NCBI GenBank assembly: GCA_000733355.1
Contig: JNVV01000018.1
Coordinates: 472,967-536,966 of the forward strand
Direction of reading: 5' to 3'
DNA: 64,000 bases
Source: Falciphora oryzae
Taxonomy: Eukaryota; Ascomycota; Sordariomycetes; Magnaporthales; Magnaporthaceae
The translations under genes and the position numbers were made by a program. The notes beneath the pieces are model-generated. The model did no database searches and was not told the DNA's origin. It worked only from the letters and a program-made list of their open reading frames with translations. Positions 44,639-55,684 of the stretch are shown here, piece by piece (position 1 is the first letter of the stretch; every line of letters begins with the position of its first letter).

Positions 44639-45058
44639 TTAGGGGACGCGCACCCAGGGCACAAGGTGCGCCTTCTCGGGGGTGCTGCCGTACTTGGGCC
44701 TCCACGTCGGCGCCTCGTCCTGGGGCTCGGCGTCGGCCTGTTCGGCCGAGGACTCGTCCCTGGGGACCCGGACCCGAGGTACCTTGTGTATGTTTTCGGG
44801 GGTAGAGCCGTACTTGTATCTCCATGTCGGCGCCTCGTCCTGGGGCTCGGCGTCGGCCTGCTCGGCCGAGGTCTCGTCCTTGGGGACCAGAGCATATTTC
44901 GGCGGGGCGCACCTGGAGCCCAGGCAGGCGCCGCCGACCTGCCGCCACGTCGGTGCTTCCTCGGACGCCTCGACTTCCCGGGTGTTGATCCCGACGGGGA
45001 CGGCGACGGCGTGGGCCGCGAGGGCCGCGAGGAGGACGGTGGTGCTTGTGGCGCGCAT
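44639..45058 (-). CDS. Secreted tandem-repeat peptide precursor (Kex2-processed repeat type)
   Basis: A single-exon frame of 139 aa. Residues 1-20 are a signal peptide (MRATSTTVLLAALAAHAVAV). Three units follow at residues 35-74, 75-114 and 115-139 (partial). Each unit starts EAPTWR. Units 2 and 3 continue with [YP]KYGSTPE. Units 1 and 2 end with a basic residue and an acidic spacer (VP[KR]DE[TS]SAEQADAEPQD). Unit 1 has two Cys (GGACLGSRC) in place of KYGSTPE. Basic sites precede each spacer, and the spacers are rich in X-Ala/X-Pro dipeptides, as in fungal pheromone and other Kex2/Ste13-processed precursors. The unit is about 120 bp at DNA level. No known pheromone core is present. A TATA-like ATAAATA lies about 110 bp upstream of the ATG. 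Confidence 0.7.
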   Translation of the reverse strand: MRATSTTVLLAALAAHAVAVPVGINTREVEASEEAPTWRQVGGACLGSRCAPPKYALVPKDETSAEQADAEPQDEAPTWRYKYGSTPENIHKVPRVRVPRDESSAEQADAEPQDEAPTWRPKYGSTPEKAHLVPWVRVP

Positions 45059-45136
45059 CTTGATTTGTGTGGCTGGGGTTTTTGGTTGTACGGTGGAGAG
45101 TGATCGGTGGCTGGAAGGGCGAGGAGATGAAGACAA

Positions 45137-46051
45137 GAGAGTGATAGAGCCGGCGGATGGCTAGAGATATTTATGCTGCATTCCTCTCGCAGTTTGCACG
45201 CTCGAGAGGCGATTTCTATTCCGGGCAGACTGACGTTGCGTTGGACAGCGCCTATGTGACGGCAACAAACACAACTAGACATCTCATGTGGCATCCAACG
45301 CAGCTGCTCCGGGGCGAAGCTGCAAATAGCTTCCTGAACGCTATGTTGGCTCGAGAGGATGCGCGCGATTAGAGTTCAACGTTCAATGCGCCAGGCTTGG
45401 CAGGCTGGTGACGGATCTAAATTCCATCGACATCTCCAGTATTCTATGCAAATCGATCGCCAAATTCGGGAAACTCGGTGGAGTCGCAGCCATTTTTGGT
45501 GCGGAAGCCAGGCCACAGCGTGTCAATTATAGAACACGAACCGCTGCCCTGCTTCGACCGAACTGACTGACAGGCCACGTCCCGTGCGCGCCCCTTTCCA
45601 AAAAGTTACGGTTGGTTTTTACTTGGCATCGCTCTCTACAAAGCAGAGGGGGGTGATGTTTTTTTTTTTTTTTTTTTTGTGCCGAGAGCGGCCCTTCTGA
45701 GTCGGACCCAGGGAATGCCCCAAGGGATTCCTCTCCAGACCTCAACAGCCTCGGACTGGCTGTCCAGCCCCTGGCATGGAAGAGGAGGCCACCAAAACCC
45801 ACGCGGGCTTGCCCTTGCCAGGACCACATCTCTTCTACGTAACTAGAAGGGCCGGGGATCTTTGCACAGTGGTTCCCGCCGCAGCCTCTGGCGTGTTGAT
45901 CATGTCGGGCAGGCAGCCGACAAGGCTTTTCTTGCACTGTAGGCCCCCGACCTTTTGAACGGCGACCTAAGAGTTGTGCAGACCGTGGGCGACGTTGGCT
46001 ACGCCAATGTCGGACGCATTGGCTGATCAATGCAAGATAGCACCAAGATCA
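45137..46051. other. Intergenic stretch, no supported gene
   Basis: It holds a poly-T tract at about 45657-45680. Frames here have no recognisable domain. Confidence 0.35.
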
Positions 46052-48306
46052 TTATGCGAGTTCAATATCCACCTCGTCGCCGCTCTCGAAGAACTCGATA
46101 TCCTCGACCAAGAAAATCCCGACTCTTTTGAAGGTATTCGGCTCCGCAGCTTTCTCGAGGAGTAGACCTACTTTCTCCTTCAAACGCACGGCCCATGGCC
46201 TGTTGGTGTTGCCTTCAAGCAAGTCAAAAATTCCCAGCGCGACAATCCTGGACCCATCTTCCACATCTACGGCATCGTTTGATACCCTCGTGCCGCCCTT
46301 AGGCCCATTGGACTCCAGGACTACCCCCACAAAGCGAATCCCTGTGTATCCTGTAGCCAGTTTCTCGCCGGGCCGGTACTGACTGATCGGCATTGTCGAG
46401 CAGCGCAGCTGGTAGAGGCGGCCGGTAACTTGCAGCCGGCAGAGCGACTCGCCGTAGCGGAGGTGGCTAGTCGTCCAGTCATCGCGGCTCCACGTGATCC
46501 CATCCGCGCTGGTCGGACGGAATATCCTGGCCGCTGCCGAGGGGTCCGGCGGTCCGTCGTACGGCCGCTTGTACCAGATTGGGCCCTGGAGAGCGAGGCA
46601 GGACCACGACGGCGCGCGCTGGATGGCTTGTCCCTTGTTCGTGTCGCGCACGCCGATGGGCCTTCGCAGACGGTTTTTAGAGTATGGGCTCTGGAACACG
46701 TGTCTGCCGAACCAGAGCAGCCCGCTGGTCATATCCGCCTCCCAAAGGCCCGCAAGGTACCTGGGCCCGCCGAGCGCGCGTTGAAAGCGGGCCGCGGTGC
46801 CGGCCGTGGTTGCAAAGTTGTCTTCCGGGTCGAAGAGATCGAGCCCCGAGTAGTCGATCATTCGGATATACCAGTCAGCTAGCAGCTTTTTAGCCGTGGC
46901 ATCCCCTGGGGGGCCCGAAGCGGTCACGCCGATGGAGAGGTCGAGACAGGGTCTTCCTTTGGTATTTCTAAAGTCGCCGTCCTCCCAAAACCTTCGCTCG
47001 CGGCACTCGAAGCGCAGCTGCTCCGTCCCGTAGACAATCTGACGCCGGCTCAACACGGCCTCTTGAAAGCACCAAGCACGTCGGCCGACGGGACCGGTTT
47101 CGTGAGACCTGGGAAGGCTCACGTAGCAATAGTCGTGTTCAGGAGAGGTGGACAGTGCACCGGGGGGACCGAGATGTCTGCGGTAGGGCAAGCGACACGG
47201 CTGAACCTCTGGGGTGTAGGGGTCTCCGAGGAAGCCTTTCGGGCTGTAGTTGCTCCTCCCGGCCACCAAAGTGAAGTCGGCGTTTCCGTACACCTGAGGA
47301 AGCTTGGGCACTTCTTTTTGCCAGTCGTCGTCGTCTCCTTGGATGATGCACAGCGCGTCGATCCAGATGTATCTGTATCCGAGCAAGCGTGCGATCTGAA
47401 GGGCCTCTCGATGTGTCAATGTCATCTCTTCGCCATCGGGGATGGCGCGCAAGAACTCTTCCAGGTTCTCCTCGTTCCTATCCTTGTATTTCTTCCCGCC
47501 TTTGAGCTTGACAGGATGCCTAACACCGTCGCCCCAGGAGTATGATAGTGTCATGTAGTGGCCGCATTGCCCCTCCTGAGTGATAAGAAGCCTTGGCTTG
47601 GCATTTTCCCCTGGCGGTCCGAGGTCGACTACTCGGGTAGGCATCTCTAACGGCGTCGCGCCGCCGCAGCGCCCATGGCTTTGCTGGCAAATAGTAAGCC
47701 ATTCACGAAACTTATTTACCCCGAAAGGGTCTTCATGCTGCTCGCTCTCGGGCTCTCTTGCGGGGATGAATCTCGCAGCATAGCTTCCTGTTATGCGGTT
47801 AGCGCGGATGTTAGGATGGATGGTGGTATTCCCGACGAAGCAAGCAAGAAAAGAGAACCAGTGCGATCATTACCTCGTCTTGCCGAAACAACTAGGTCCG
47901 CGTAAACCTTGGAAGGATAGAGATGCCCAACCCCATAGATGCCGGACGCAACCGTGATCACGCTGCCCTTGGAACCCATTTCGCCACTATCCCCGCCCCA
48001 AAGCATGTCTTTGGTATATCCGGGGTGCTCCCCGACCCCGCCCCAATCGAACATGTCCCCCAGGCACGGGTTTAAATAAATGGTTGTCTCCACTGCATCC
48101 GGAGGACCCTCACCAGGCCGACCGTCCAGATAGTGTTGGATATAGTTGTCGTTTTTCTCCTTCTTTAGCGCCTTCCAGAGAAGCCGGCAGAAATCGCAAG
48201 TACCCGACTCCGCGCTCGCCTTGAGACCTGCCAAGGTCTTGTGCAGTCTTTGTTCGGCATTGGTCTCGATGGTGACTGAGGAACAAATGTCGCACAAAGT
48301 CGGCAT
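46052..48306 (-). CDS. HET-domain protein (heterokaryon incompatibility type)
   Basis: Two exons (48306-47874 and 47787-46052) with an 86-bp phase-matched intron give 722 aa. The N-terminus has a Cys-rich segment (LCDICSSV...CDFCRLLW). After the intron comes the usual WLTICQQSHGRC linker, then the HET core: MTLSYSWGD, LGYRYIWIDALCIIQGD, YGNADFTLVAG, and GRRAWCFQEAVLSRR. The C-terminal half is typical of the family without a named domain. HET proteins trigger growth arrest or cell death on non-self contact in some fungi. The partner here is unknown. Unlike the copy at 38860-40669, the frame is intact. Confidence 0.9.
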
Positions 48307-48993
48307 GGTGAACGTAGTTGGGCGTGTAGACTGTGGCCTGTGATCGGTGCGTGATGCAGCAGACTCGCGCTATAAAAGAGCGAGAGAAGCGGTTCAGGGA
48401 CGAGAAACACTCGTAAGGGATGCCGATGCACGGGTCCGCGGACCCAAGCTTTGCCGCAATCGCAATCAGCCGAGCCTTCCCAGTTTTTAGAGGCTTGACG
48501 CGGTCATTGGCTTGCCCTGATACCAGCAGAGTGACGACTTGGGGGCCGAGGTACACCTGGCGGGGTGCGTTACGTGCCTCGCCGCATGCTCCCTGGGCGC
48601 GACACTCCACTGCCAGCCTGCCCACCCACACCTTTCCCCCATTGTCAATATGGGGGCTGTGTGCACCACGAGTACCTGTATGCAGGCGGTATGCACGAAA
48701 CTTTCGTTCGGGCAGTCAGGTCTGCAGGTAAGGGTACAATGGGCGAATAGGGTTCGAAGTGTACAAGATGGGGTTACATCACAGGCCAAGCACCAAGAGC
48801 CATGCATGAGCTGATAGGCAGGCGTGAAATGGATGGGAACTTTTGTTAGTATAAATAACAGACACGCCTCAAAGCGGCCGGGGAGAAGACGAGCTAACAA
48901 ATACAAGGAGAGCCGCCGATGCCGGGATAGGTTCGCTCGCATCTCGGACTATCGCCCATCAATGTTCGCGCACATCACCACACCAGCCAAGAC
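48307..48993. other. Shared upstream region of two divergent genes
   Basis: This lies between the leftward HET gene and the rightward Clr5 gene, so it holds both promoters. A TATAAAAG sequence is at 48371-48378 on the + strand. No coding frame here is supported. Confidence 0.4.
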
Positions 48994-50749
48994 ATGTTCC
49001 CCTCGAGGGACCGTAGTTACGGGTCAAGGTCTGTGTCTGTTGATAACTACGCAGGGCAGGAATGGGAGCATCATCGCCCCACCATCATCGGGTTGTACAT
49101 GGGTGAGGGGCGGAAACTAGAGGATGTGCGCCTGATAATGCAAGAAAGATGGGCGTTCAGGGAGAGGTGAGTGGCCTAGACTGAGTGCCGCTGAGTTTCG
49201 GACCGCCGAATTGGGAAAAGGGTGTCCGGAATTTATCGTCTGATGGAAATATGTGGTTGGCTGGGAGAGAAGATCTGCGGACGGACACTCAACGGCATCC
49301 AGAGGGGAGAGCAGTGCCCTTCAGAGTCCTCTCTCAACAGGGAGGGGTTGTTGCTGATTTGCAAGCACGCATTGGCGCGGCAGTATCAACATGTACCGCA
49401 AGCGCCTGCGGACTTGGGGAGTATTTAAGAACCTGAAATCGCACGAAAAGTCGGCCCTCTTGTTTCTTCAAGATCAGCCCGAGACGAAGCAGCTAGACCC
49501 TTCTTTATCGTCGCCCACTGTACAAAGAAAGCTTGAAAGGCACCTAAAAGCCATGACTGTGGCTGCAAGACGAAACCCCCCGCGTGGAGGCGGATCTTCT
49601 AGCGGATCTGCCGAGACTCCCCCGTCCGGTGGTGATGTCACGGGTGCTGCACAAGCACCAGAGGTCACTGAAGCACTCCCGGGCTTCACCCCTCCCCAGG
49701 CCATGGTTCTCTACCAAAGCGTCGAACCCTACCAACTCTCCCGCAGCGCCGGCGTGATCCTCTCAAACATCTCGGCCTTCTACTCCTCCCCAGCCATCCT
49801 CCAGACCTGGGCCGGCCGGCGATCCCGGGCCTGGAGGCTGCTGGACCAGGGCATCTACCTGCTCAAGGTCCAGTCGCCACAGCGCGCCTGGCCCGCCATC
49901 AACGAGGCATGTGACGTCGTGGCCCGGCAGGACCTCGCGGGCGGCAGCCCGGCCGAGTTCATCATGGAGCTCCTCACCACGCTGTCGCCCGTCAACACCG
50001 CCGTGTGCCCGGGCCTGCGCGTCGGCCTGCTCCGCTTCATCGCCAGCCTCGCCGCCCAGAACGACGCCGGCGCCACCGCCGGCGCCACCACACACCCCGC
50101 CTTCGTCATCGCGCGCGGGCTGGCCTCCGCCAGCCAGGAGCAGCTCAGCGAGAACCACAACGACGATAACGGCCTCGCCGAGGCCGCCCTGGCCTGCGTG
50201 GTGGACAGGCTGTGCGACGGGACCCCCGGCCCCGTCCACGACATGACCGCCGCCGCGCGCCACCGCCTCACGGCCCTCCTGCGCCGCAGCGGCAAGCACC
50301 ACCAGGCGCTGAGCCGGGGGCGCCGCGCCCTCGAGGACGCCACCGCCTTTTACGGGCGCGGGTCCGCACAGGCCCGGAAGGCGGCGCGCGTCGTGGCCCA
50401 CATCCTCATGGAACAGGGGCGCTGGAGCGAGGCGCTCGAGCAGTGCCGCCTGGTGCTGGGCCACGTCGACGCGCAAGGGCTGCCGTCGGGTCTGACGCTT
50501 AGGGATCGCTGTACGGTCTACACCATGGAGGACATCGCCAAGATCGCGGCCGCGATGGGCGAGCCCGACAAGGGGATCGCGTGGCTGGCCGAGGCGGCCA
50601 GGGCGTCGAGCGTGCTGGATGAGTTCGGCGCGGAAACCTTCCATATCATCGACAGGCTTGAGTCGCTGCTGCTCCGAGAGGGAAGACTTGATGAGGCCGC
50701 GGTTTGGCGACGTCTGGCCTCTGCGGAAGGACACGCGAGGGCTGATTGA
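48994..50749 (+). CDS. Clr5-domain protein with helical-repeat (TPR-like) C-terminus
   Basis: Exon 1 (48994-49166) and exon 2 (49384-50749), joined by a 217-bp phase-matched intron, give 512 aa. The splice rebuilds an N-terminal Clr5 domain: EWEHHRPTIIGLYMGEGRKL, VRLIMQERWAFRES, then NMYRKRLRTWGVFKN. A Gly/Ser/Pro-rich linker follows. The C-terminal 300 residues are helical with paired-helix repeats (ALLRRSGKHHQALSRGRRAL; LMEQGRWSEALEQCRLVL), typical of TPR units. The Clr5 domain is named after a fission yeast silencing factor and is common in ascomycete accessory genes of unknown role. Codon use is very GC-rich. Confidence 0.8.
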
Positions 50750-50892
50750 AAGGGCTAATTCTGCCACGACGATGCAAATATTGTTCGTGGAAGAGGTGCA
50801 TATGTATTGTAGGATATTATTATCATTACCCGTCCCGTTTCCGACGCTGGGGTCGGTGTAAATGGAGACAGTGTCGGTGCTGTTGTCGTAGT

Positions 50893-52254
50893 CTACGCCA
50901 CAAGCCCCTGAAAAAATCCCTTGAACATTCCAGCGCGTGCCTCCACGTAGCTCTCGAAGGTGGACCGCGAGCAGCTGGTCCCTGGACCATCAGCGCAGGT
51001 CGGGATGGGCCGCGGTACACTGTTAACCAGCACGCGGTAATATTGGCCATCGCTAAAACCATAGCTTCCCGAACAGTTGAGGCGCTCGATGGCCAGGTTC
51101 CCGAGGAAGGGGAGGATGTGCGAGGCGCGCCAGGCACGGCGGTGGCTGATGCGGTCGAGGGGCATGGTGTCGTTTATGGCAGACGCGCTGCCGCCTGAGA
51201 AGTGGTCCGAGTTGTTGAAGAGGCCCATGGCGACCATGATCATGGGCGGCATCTGGCGATGGGTGACGCTAACGTACAGATCCTCCGGGGAAGATGAGTG
51301 AGCGTCGGGTAAGAGGAGGTTGGCCGTGGTGTTGAACCAGGGCAGGCCAATGGATCCCGCGACGGCGTTCCCGTAGCCCGCGTTGTAGAAGTAGCGCAGG
51401 TCCTCGGAATACACCCACGCCAGCCAGTCGTCGGGGGTGAAGAGATCCAGGTCGCAGAAGCGGGAGCGGCCGCGGATCACGGTCTCGTAGCCGCATAACT
51501 GCATCATACCAAAGACGTCCCCGGTTGTGAAATTGAAGCCCGGAGCCACAGAGTTAAAGCGCGCCTTGATTGGTTTTGTGAACTTCTCTTGGAATCCAGA
51601 GGACTCATCGCTGCCGGCGGAAGCGGAATAGGCTGGGCAGCCTTTGTAGGGGGTGAGCCCGTCGGCGCCGGACTGTTCCGACTCGTAGACGCTGACGACG
51701 TTTATGGTGTTGTCGCCGGTCCCGAAGCCGCGCACGATAGAGGCGGCGGACCGTAAGGTGCGCTCGGCGGAGGAGGTGTAGACCTTGGGCGGGACTTTAA
51801 GATGCGGATACTGAAAGAATAGGTCCACGCCGAGCCGCGTGGCCTGCAGCTTGCCGACGCGTGTAAGGAGGCTGGCCTCAGCCTCGGAGACGGGTGCTTC
51901 CCAGGTTGCGAGGAAGTTGAGGTCAGGGACATTAGACCAGTCGACGGCGCCGGTCTTGTTAGATAGCTTCTGGACGAATGGCTCCATGTATGTTTCGTAG
52001 TCGAAGCCGTTGTCGTAGATGGACCCATGCCGGATCAGGTAGACGGCGCGCTCGGCCGTGCAGCCCTGCGGCGCGTCGGGCGAGGCGGGAGGGTCCAAGG
52101 ACTCGAAGTGTGGTGAGATGCCAGTCAGATGGTGCAGCGGGTTGAAGTGGTACTGGGAGTTGAGTGTGTTGGCAGCCGCCGGGCCGCCAGCAGCAACGCC
52201 GAGCGAGCTGGCGCGAGAGGAGGGGTCATAGTGTTGTTGCGTTGACTGGAACAA
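50893..52254 (-). CDS. Histidine acid phosphatase family protein (5' end unresolved)
   Basis: The frame contains the histidine phosphatase signature (YLIRHGSIYDNGFDYETY), a SSAERTLRSA block and a VTHRQMPPM segment in place of the usual HD. The RHG catalytic core is kept. The second Arg of the classic RHGxRxP motif is Ile/Tyr here, as in a fungal subgroup with RHxxIYxN. Several N-glycosylation sites (NKT, NFT, NTT, NNS, NCS) and cysteines fit a secreted phosphomonoesterase. The frame continues upstream to a stop near 52345 without an ATG, giving a hydrophobic signal-like stretch (CSSFVRASILSCAALAP). The true start is probably in an unseen exon. Confidence 0.75.
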   Translation of the reverse strand: MFQSTQQHYDPSSRASSLGVAAGGPAAANTLNSQYHFNPLHHLTGISPHFESLDPPASPDAPQGCTAERAVYLIRHGSIYDNGFDYETYMEPFVQKLSNKTGAVDWSNVPDLNFLATWEAPVSEAEASLLTRVGKLQATRLGVDLFFQYPHLKVPPKVYTSSAERTLRSAASIVRGFGTGDNTINVVSVYESEQSGADGLTPYKGCPAYSASAGSDESSGFQEKFTKPIKARFNSVAPGFNFTTGDVFGMMQLCGYETVIRGRSRFCDLDLFTPDDWLAWVYSEDLRYFYNAGYGNAVAGSIGLPWFNTTANLLLPDAHSSSPEDLYVSVTHRQMPPMIMVAMGLFNNSDHFSGGSASAINDTMPLDRISHRRAWRASHILPFLGNLAIERLNCSGSYGFSDGQYYRVLVNSVPRPIPTCADGPGTSCSRSTFESYVEARAGMFKGFFQGLVA

Positions 52255-52799
52255 AGGACGAGGAGCGAGTGCAGCGCAAGATAGGATGGAGGCCCGAACG
52301 AAAGACGAGCACAGAGACGCCGGCAGCGGCAGCGCGCCGCCGATTTAACAACACCAGATGCCACCCCGATGCCAGCCCCGGCCCACGCGGGTCATTCTGG
52401 CCTGGGCGCACCGCGGGATCGACAGCCGCTATCTGGGTTCGTGACCAATTGGGGGTTGGTGCTGTAACCTGATGCAAAGAAACTTACTGACGGCCGAGGC
52501 GCCTGACGTCATCACCCCAGCCGTAACCTGCCGCGGGAGCCTGTGCTTGTTGCTGCTTGGAATGGATGCTGCAACAGATGCAACAAACAACTGGAAACAC
52601 CAACGCGTCGAAAGATTGTCACGGACAATATAGCTCGTCATACTTTGGACCAAGGCGTAGAAACGCTTGCAATGGGCTTCAATTATCATCACGCTCCAGC
52701 CCCTGATTCCATGGAAACTCGCCGACGTGATATCCTCTGCCTTCCTCCGTCCCGTTCTCCCCTGTTTGCTGACACCGAAGGTGGACTTTGCGGTAGCCA

Positions 52800-53789
52800 C
52801 TAGGACCTCAGATTCTTCAGGATGCCCGGAGATATGCCCTCCAGAATCTCACTGAGCTCTTCCCACACCTGCACACTAGCCTCAGCGCCCTCGCTGCTGG
52901 TCACAAACGCCCCGAGCTCCCCGTCGTCCACCACACCGTCGTGCATATACCGGCCGTGCGACTCGGGCCCCGCTGCTGCTGCTGCCACCAGCGTGCGGGA
53001 GCCAACCTCGGTCGTGCGTGCCAGGAGCAACCTGAGCAGGTCGCCGAGCACCTTCGCCACTCCCTTGTTGCTGCGTGACAGCTCCGACCAGCACAGGCCC
53101 GGGTTGAGCACGTTGAGGACGACGCCGGCCCCGACGCGCCCTGCCAGCTGGCGCACGACCAGGACCTCGAGCAGCTTGGTGAGCGGGTACCGCGTCATCA
53201 TCCTGGCCTTGGCCGGGTCCGAGAGCGACGCCAGGAGGTTGTCCTGCGCGCGCCAATCCTTGGGGAACACGCCCTGGTAGGCGTGCGTCTCGCTCGACAC
53301 AATGCACAGGCGCGGGCCGGTGTTGAACCTAGCCGCCGTGGCGCGCAGCTTGGGCAGCAGCAGCAGCGCGAGCAGGAACGTGCCGACCACGTTGACGTCG
53401 ACAGACATCTCGCGGCCGCTGGTGGGGTTAGGCCGGAACTCGGCCAGCGCCACGCCCGCGTTCTCGAGCACGACGTCGAGCCGGTCCAGGGACGATTCGG
53501 CGCGGGCCGCGAAGGCCTTGGTGGACTCGGTGGACGACAGGTCCAGGGCCCAGACTTCGACGGTCGAGGGGTCGCGCCCCGTGCTTTGCAGGATGTCGCA
53601 GCGCGCCGCCTCGCCGGCCTCGATGTTGCGCACGGCCAGTATCAGCTTGTCGGCGCCGAGGCGCGCCACATGCCGGGCCGCTTCCTTCCCGAGGCCGACG
53701 TTGGAGCCCGTCACAATTACCGTCTCTCCCGTGAAGGAGCGAGTCGGGTAGGCCGGCGTGACGAACAGTTGCGAGTACAGGAAGCCCAT
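52800..53789 (-). CDS. Short-chain dehydrogenase/reductase
   Basis: An intronless frame of 329 aa. The NAD(P)-binding motif TGSNVGLG sits at residues 28-35, followed by a DLSS strand end. ENAG replaces the usual NNAG. Ser near IVSSETH and YPLTK (YxxxK) complete the catalytic set. It resembles retinol dehydrogenase/WW-oxidoreductase-like SDRs of fungi that reduce or oxidise small carbonyl or alcohol substrates. The substrate cannot be told. The terminal part is Ala-rich. Confidence 0.88.
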   Translation of the reverse strand: MGFLYSQLFVTPAYPTRSFTGETVIVTGSNVGLGKEAARHVARLGADKLILAVRNIEAGEAARCDILQSTGRDPSTVEVWALDLSSTESTKAFAARAESSLDRLDVVLENAGVALAEFRPNPTSGREMSVDVNVVGTFLLALLLLPKLRATAARFNTGPRLCIVSSETHAYQGVFPKDWRAQDNLLASLSDPAKARMMTRYPLTKLLEVLVVRQLAGRVGAGVVLNVLNPGLCWSELSRSNKGVAKVLGDLLRLLLARTTEVGSRTLVAAAAAGPESHGRYMHDGVVDDGELGAFVTSSEGAEASVQVWEELSEILEGISPGILKNLRS

Positions 53790-54691
53790 TGTAGTAGACC
53801 GATCGATCTGTGACAGGATTCTGGTACGATTTTGCTTGGTGGCTCAAGGTTAGACCCGACTGATGATGGATGGCAACTTAGCAGCTTTATACTTTTTTTC
53901 ACCTCGCGTCTAGTTCAGCACGTAATTACGTCGTGTATCATCAATGGATGCACCGGTACCCCGGATTCCAGACCTCCTCTGTCCTATCAAACCAAGATGC
54001 ATCATTCCTAGCTGCTGTGGCTAGAGGGCGGACTGCACAGATCGGCACAGTCGCTTCGGGCGGGCGGGGCCCGGCTTTAGCATGCTAATGGAACACCGAG
54101 TTCAAGCATAGGCGGACATTAGCATACCTTTTGTTCCGCTCCGGAGATAAGGGAGATAAAGGCTCAACTAACGAAAGACCAACCACGCTGTGAAGAGCAA
54201 CAATGCCTGCAAGGCCAGACATTTTGCCAAGCAAATACAATAAACTTTTAGCTTTCGCATTCTACCGCATCGTCGAGATTTATTGAGATTATCATGGATC
54301 TCGTTTATGCCACCATGACAGCATCACATCTTTCTACATCTCTAGCCATTGCCGTTGCCGCCTGTAGCAACTACGTGCAATTGCTAGCATATGCTATCAT
54401 CTTTACACGTCCCGGAAGCCCCGTTTTGTATCTCAACCGCACCATTAATTACGCGTAATGATTTTTTAATTCCTTAGGAAAGCTGTCCAACCACTTTCGT
54501 TCCGGCACAAAAATGAAAGTGAGAGGGACGAGGTGATATCACCGCACAACTCCAAAACCGAACGTATTTGCAAAGTGACAGTGCTGAAGTGACCATGGCA
54601 CCACCCACCGGACTTTCCAATAAGAACTAACGGTAGGTTGAGGGTTTTAAGGACGCAATAACGGATACTGCTATCTGGCGTCAGTATCGTA
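53790..54691. other. Intergenic stretch, no supported gene
   Basis: It contains the promoter side of the dehydrogenase and AT-rich sequence leading to the TA target site (54690-54691) of the next transposon. No gene is seen. Confidence 0.4.
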
Positions 54692-55684
54692 AGTCGGTGC
54701 ACCCCCTGTCCGCGCACTAGCTTAGGAAATAGCCTCAACAACAACGATATCTTTGTAATGCTAAAGAATAAGGCTATCCAATAACAATAATCTCATCCTA
54801 TATATCATCCTATTCAGCTTCTTCCGGAAATTCCAATGGTGCTTTTGGATCCATCAAAATCCCCCGTCTTTGCAGGTAAACCTGCCTCCCAAATACGAAT
54901 ATCTGGTTGGGATCCGGAATAACCCTCTTCCTTTTTTTTTTTGTACTGCCTCTAACTGTGCCTCCAGCGCTTTAATTTTTTAGGAGGCTATAGTAATTTC
55001 CAAATCCTTTAGTTTAAAGCCCTTCCGGATTTTCCTAAACTATAGCCGCTTCGTGGGGGTAATCGGGATAATGCGGGAAAAATCCTCGATTTGGCTAGCC
55101 AACTTCCGAGTTTTTTTAGGGGTCCCCTAATTTCTTTTAGCAACGGTTAGTAATTTAAAGAATTGTTGTTTTGCTTTTTTTTTATGCGGAATAACGGGGG
55201 CAGGTTTAAAAGCATTGTTATTATTGTTTTCGAGCAAAAGCCGGCTTATAAAAGGTTTCGCTATATTAACCGGCCATAACCCCGATGCTTTTTAACCCGA
55301 TTTGATATTGGCTTCGATAACGGTTTTATTTCGTACGTTTTAATAAGCTATAAAAAACTTTCGTTTTCCAACTGCCGTAAAATAGCAAAAAAGTGCTTAG
55401 TTTATAATAATAGCCTGATATTATAATTTAAAAGGTAAATAAATTAATAAATCGAATGGTTAAAAAACGTGAAATGTATAAGTAAACAAATATAAAAAAA
55501 ACGTCGTTTTAATAGCAAAAAAATTGGAAACGCTTTGTAGCGTATAATCCGTAGCCGTCGAAAATTAGGAAACGGGGGCCAGGGGGTCGGGCCGGGTTTT
55601 TAGGAAAAAAACTTTTTGCAGCCATTTTATAGCTGCACGGTTTGTAATTTAGCCGTTATCCGTACAGGTAAATCCCTAATTTTT

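Noticed and set aside
45657..45680. Poly-T tract as the tail of a retrotransposed copy
   Set aside because: No target duplication or LINE/processed-gene sequence could be found next to it. The same holds for the tract near 43060.
49763..50767. 334-codon minus-strand frame opposite the Clr5 gene
   Set aside because: It is a GC-rich shadow with no domain. The + strand carries the Clr5 domain with a phase-matched intron.
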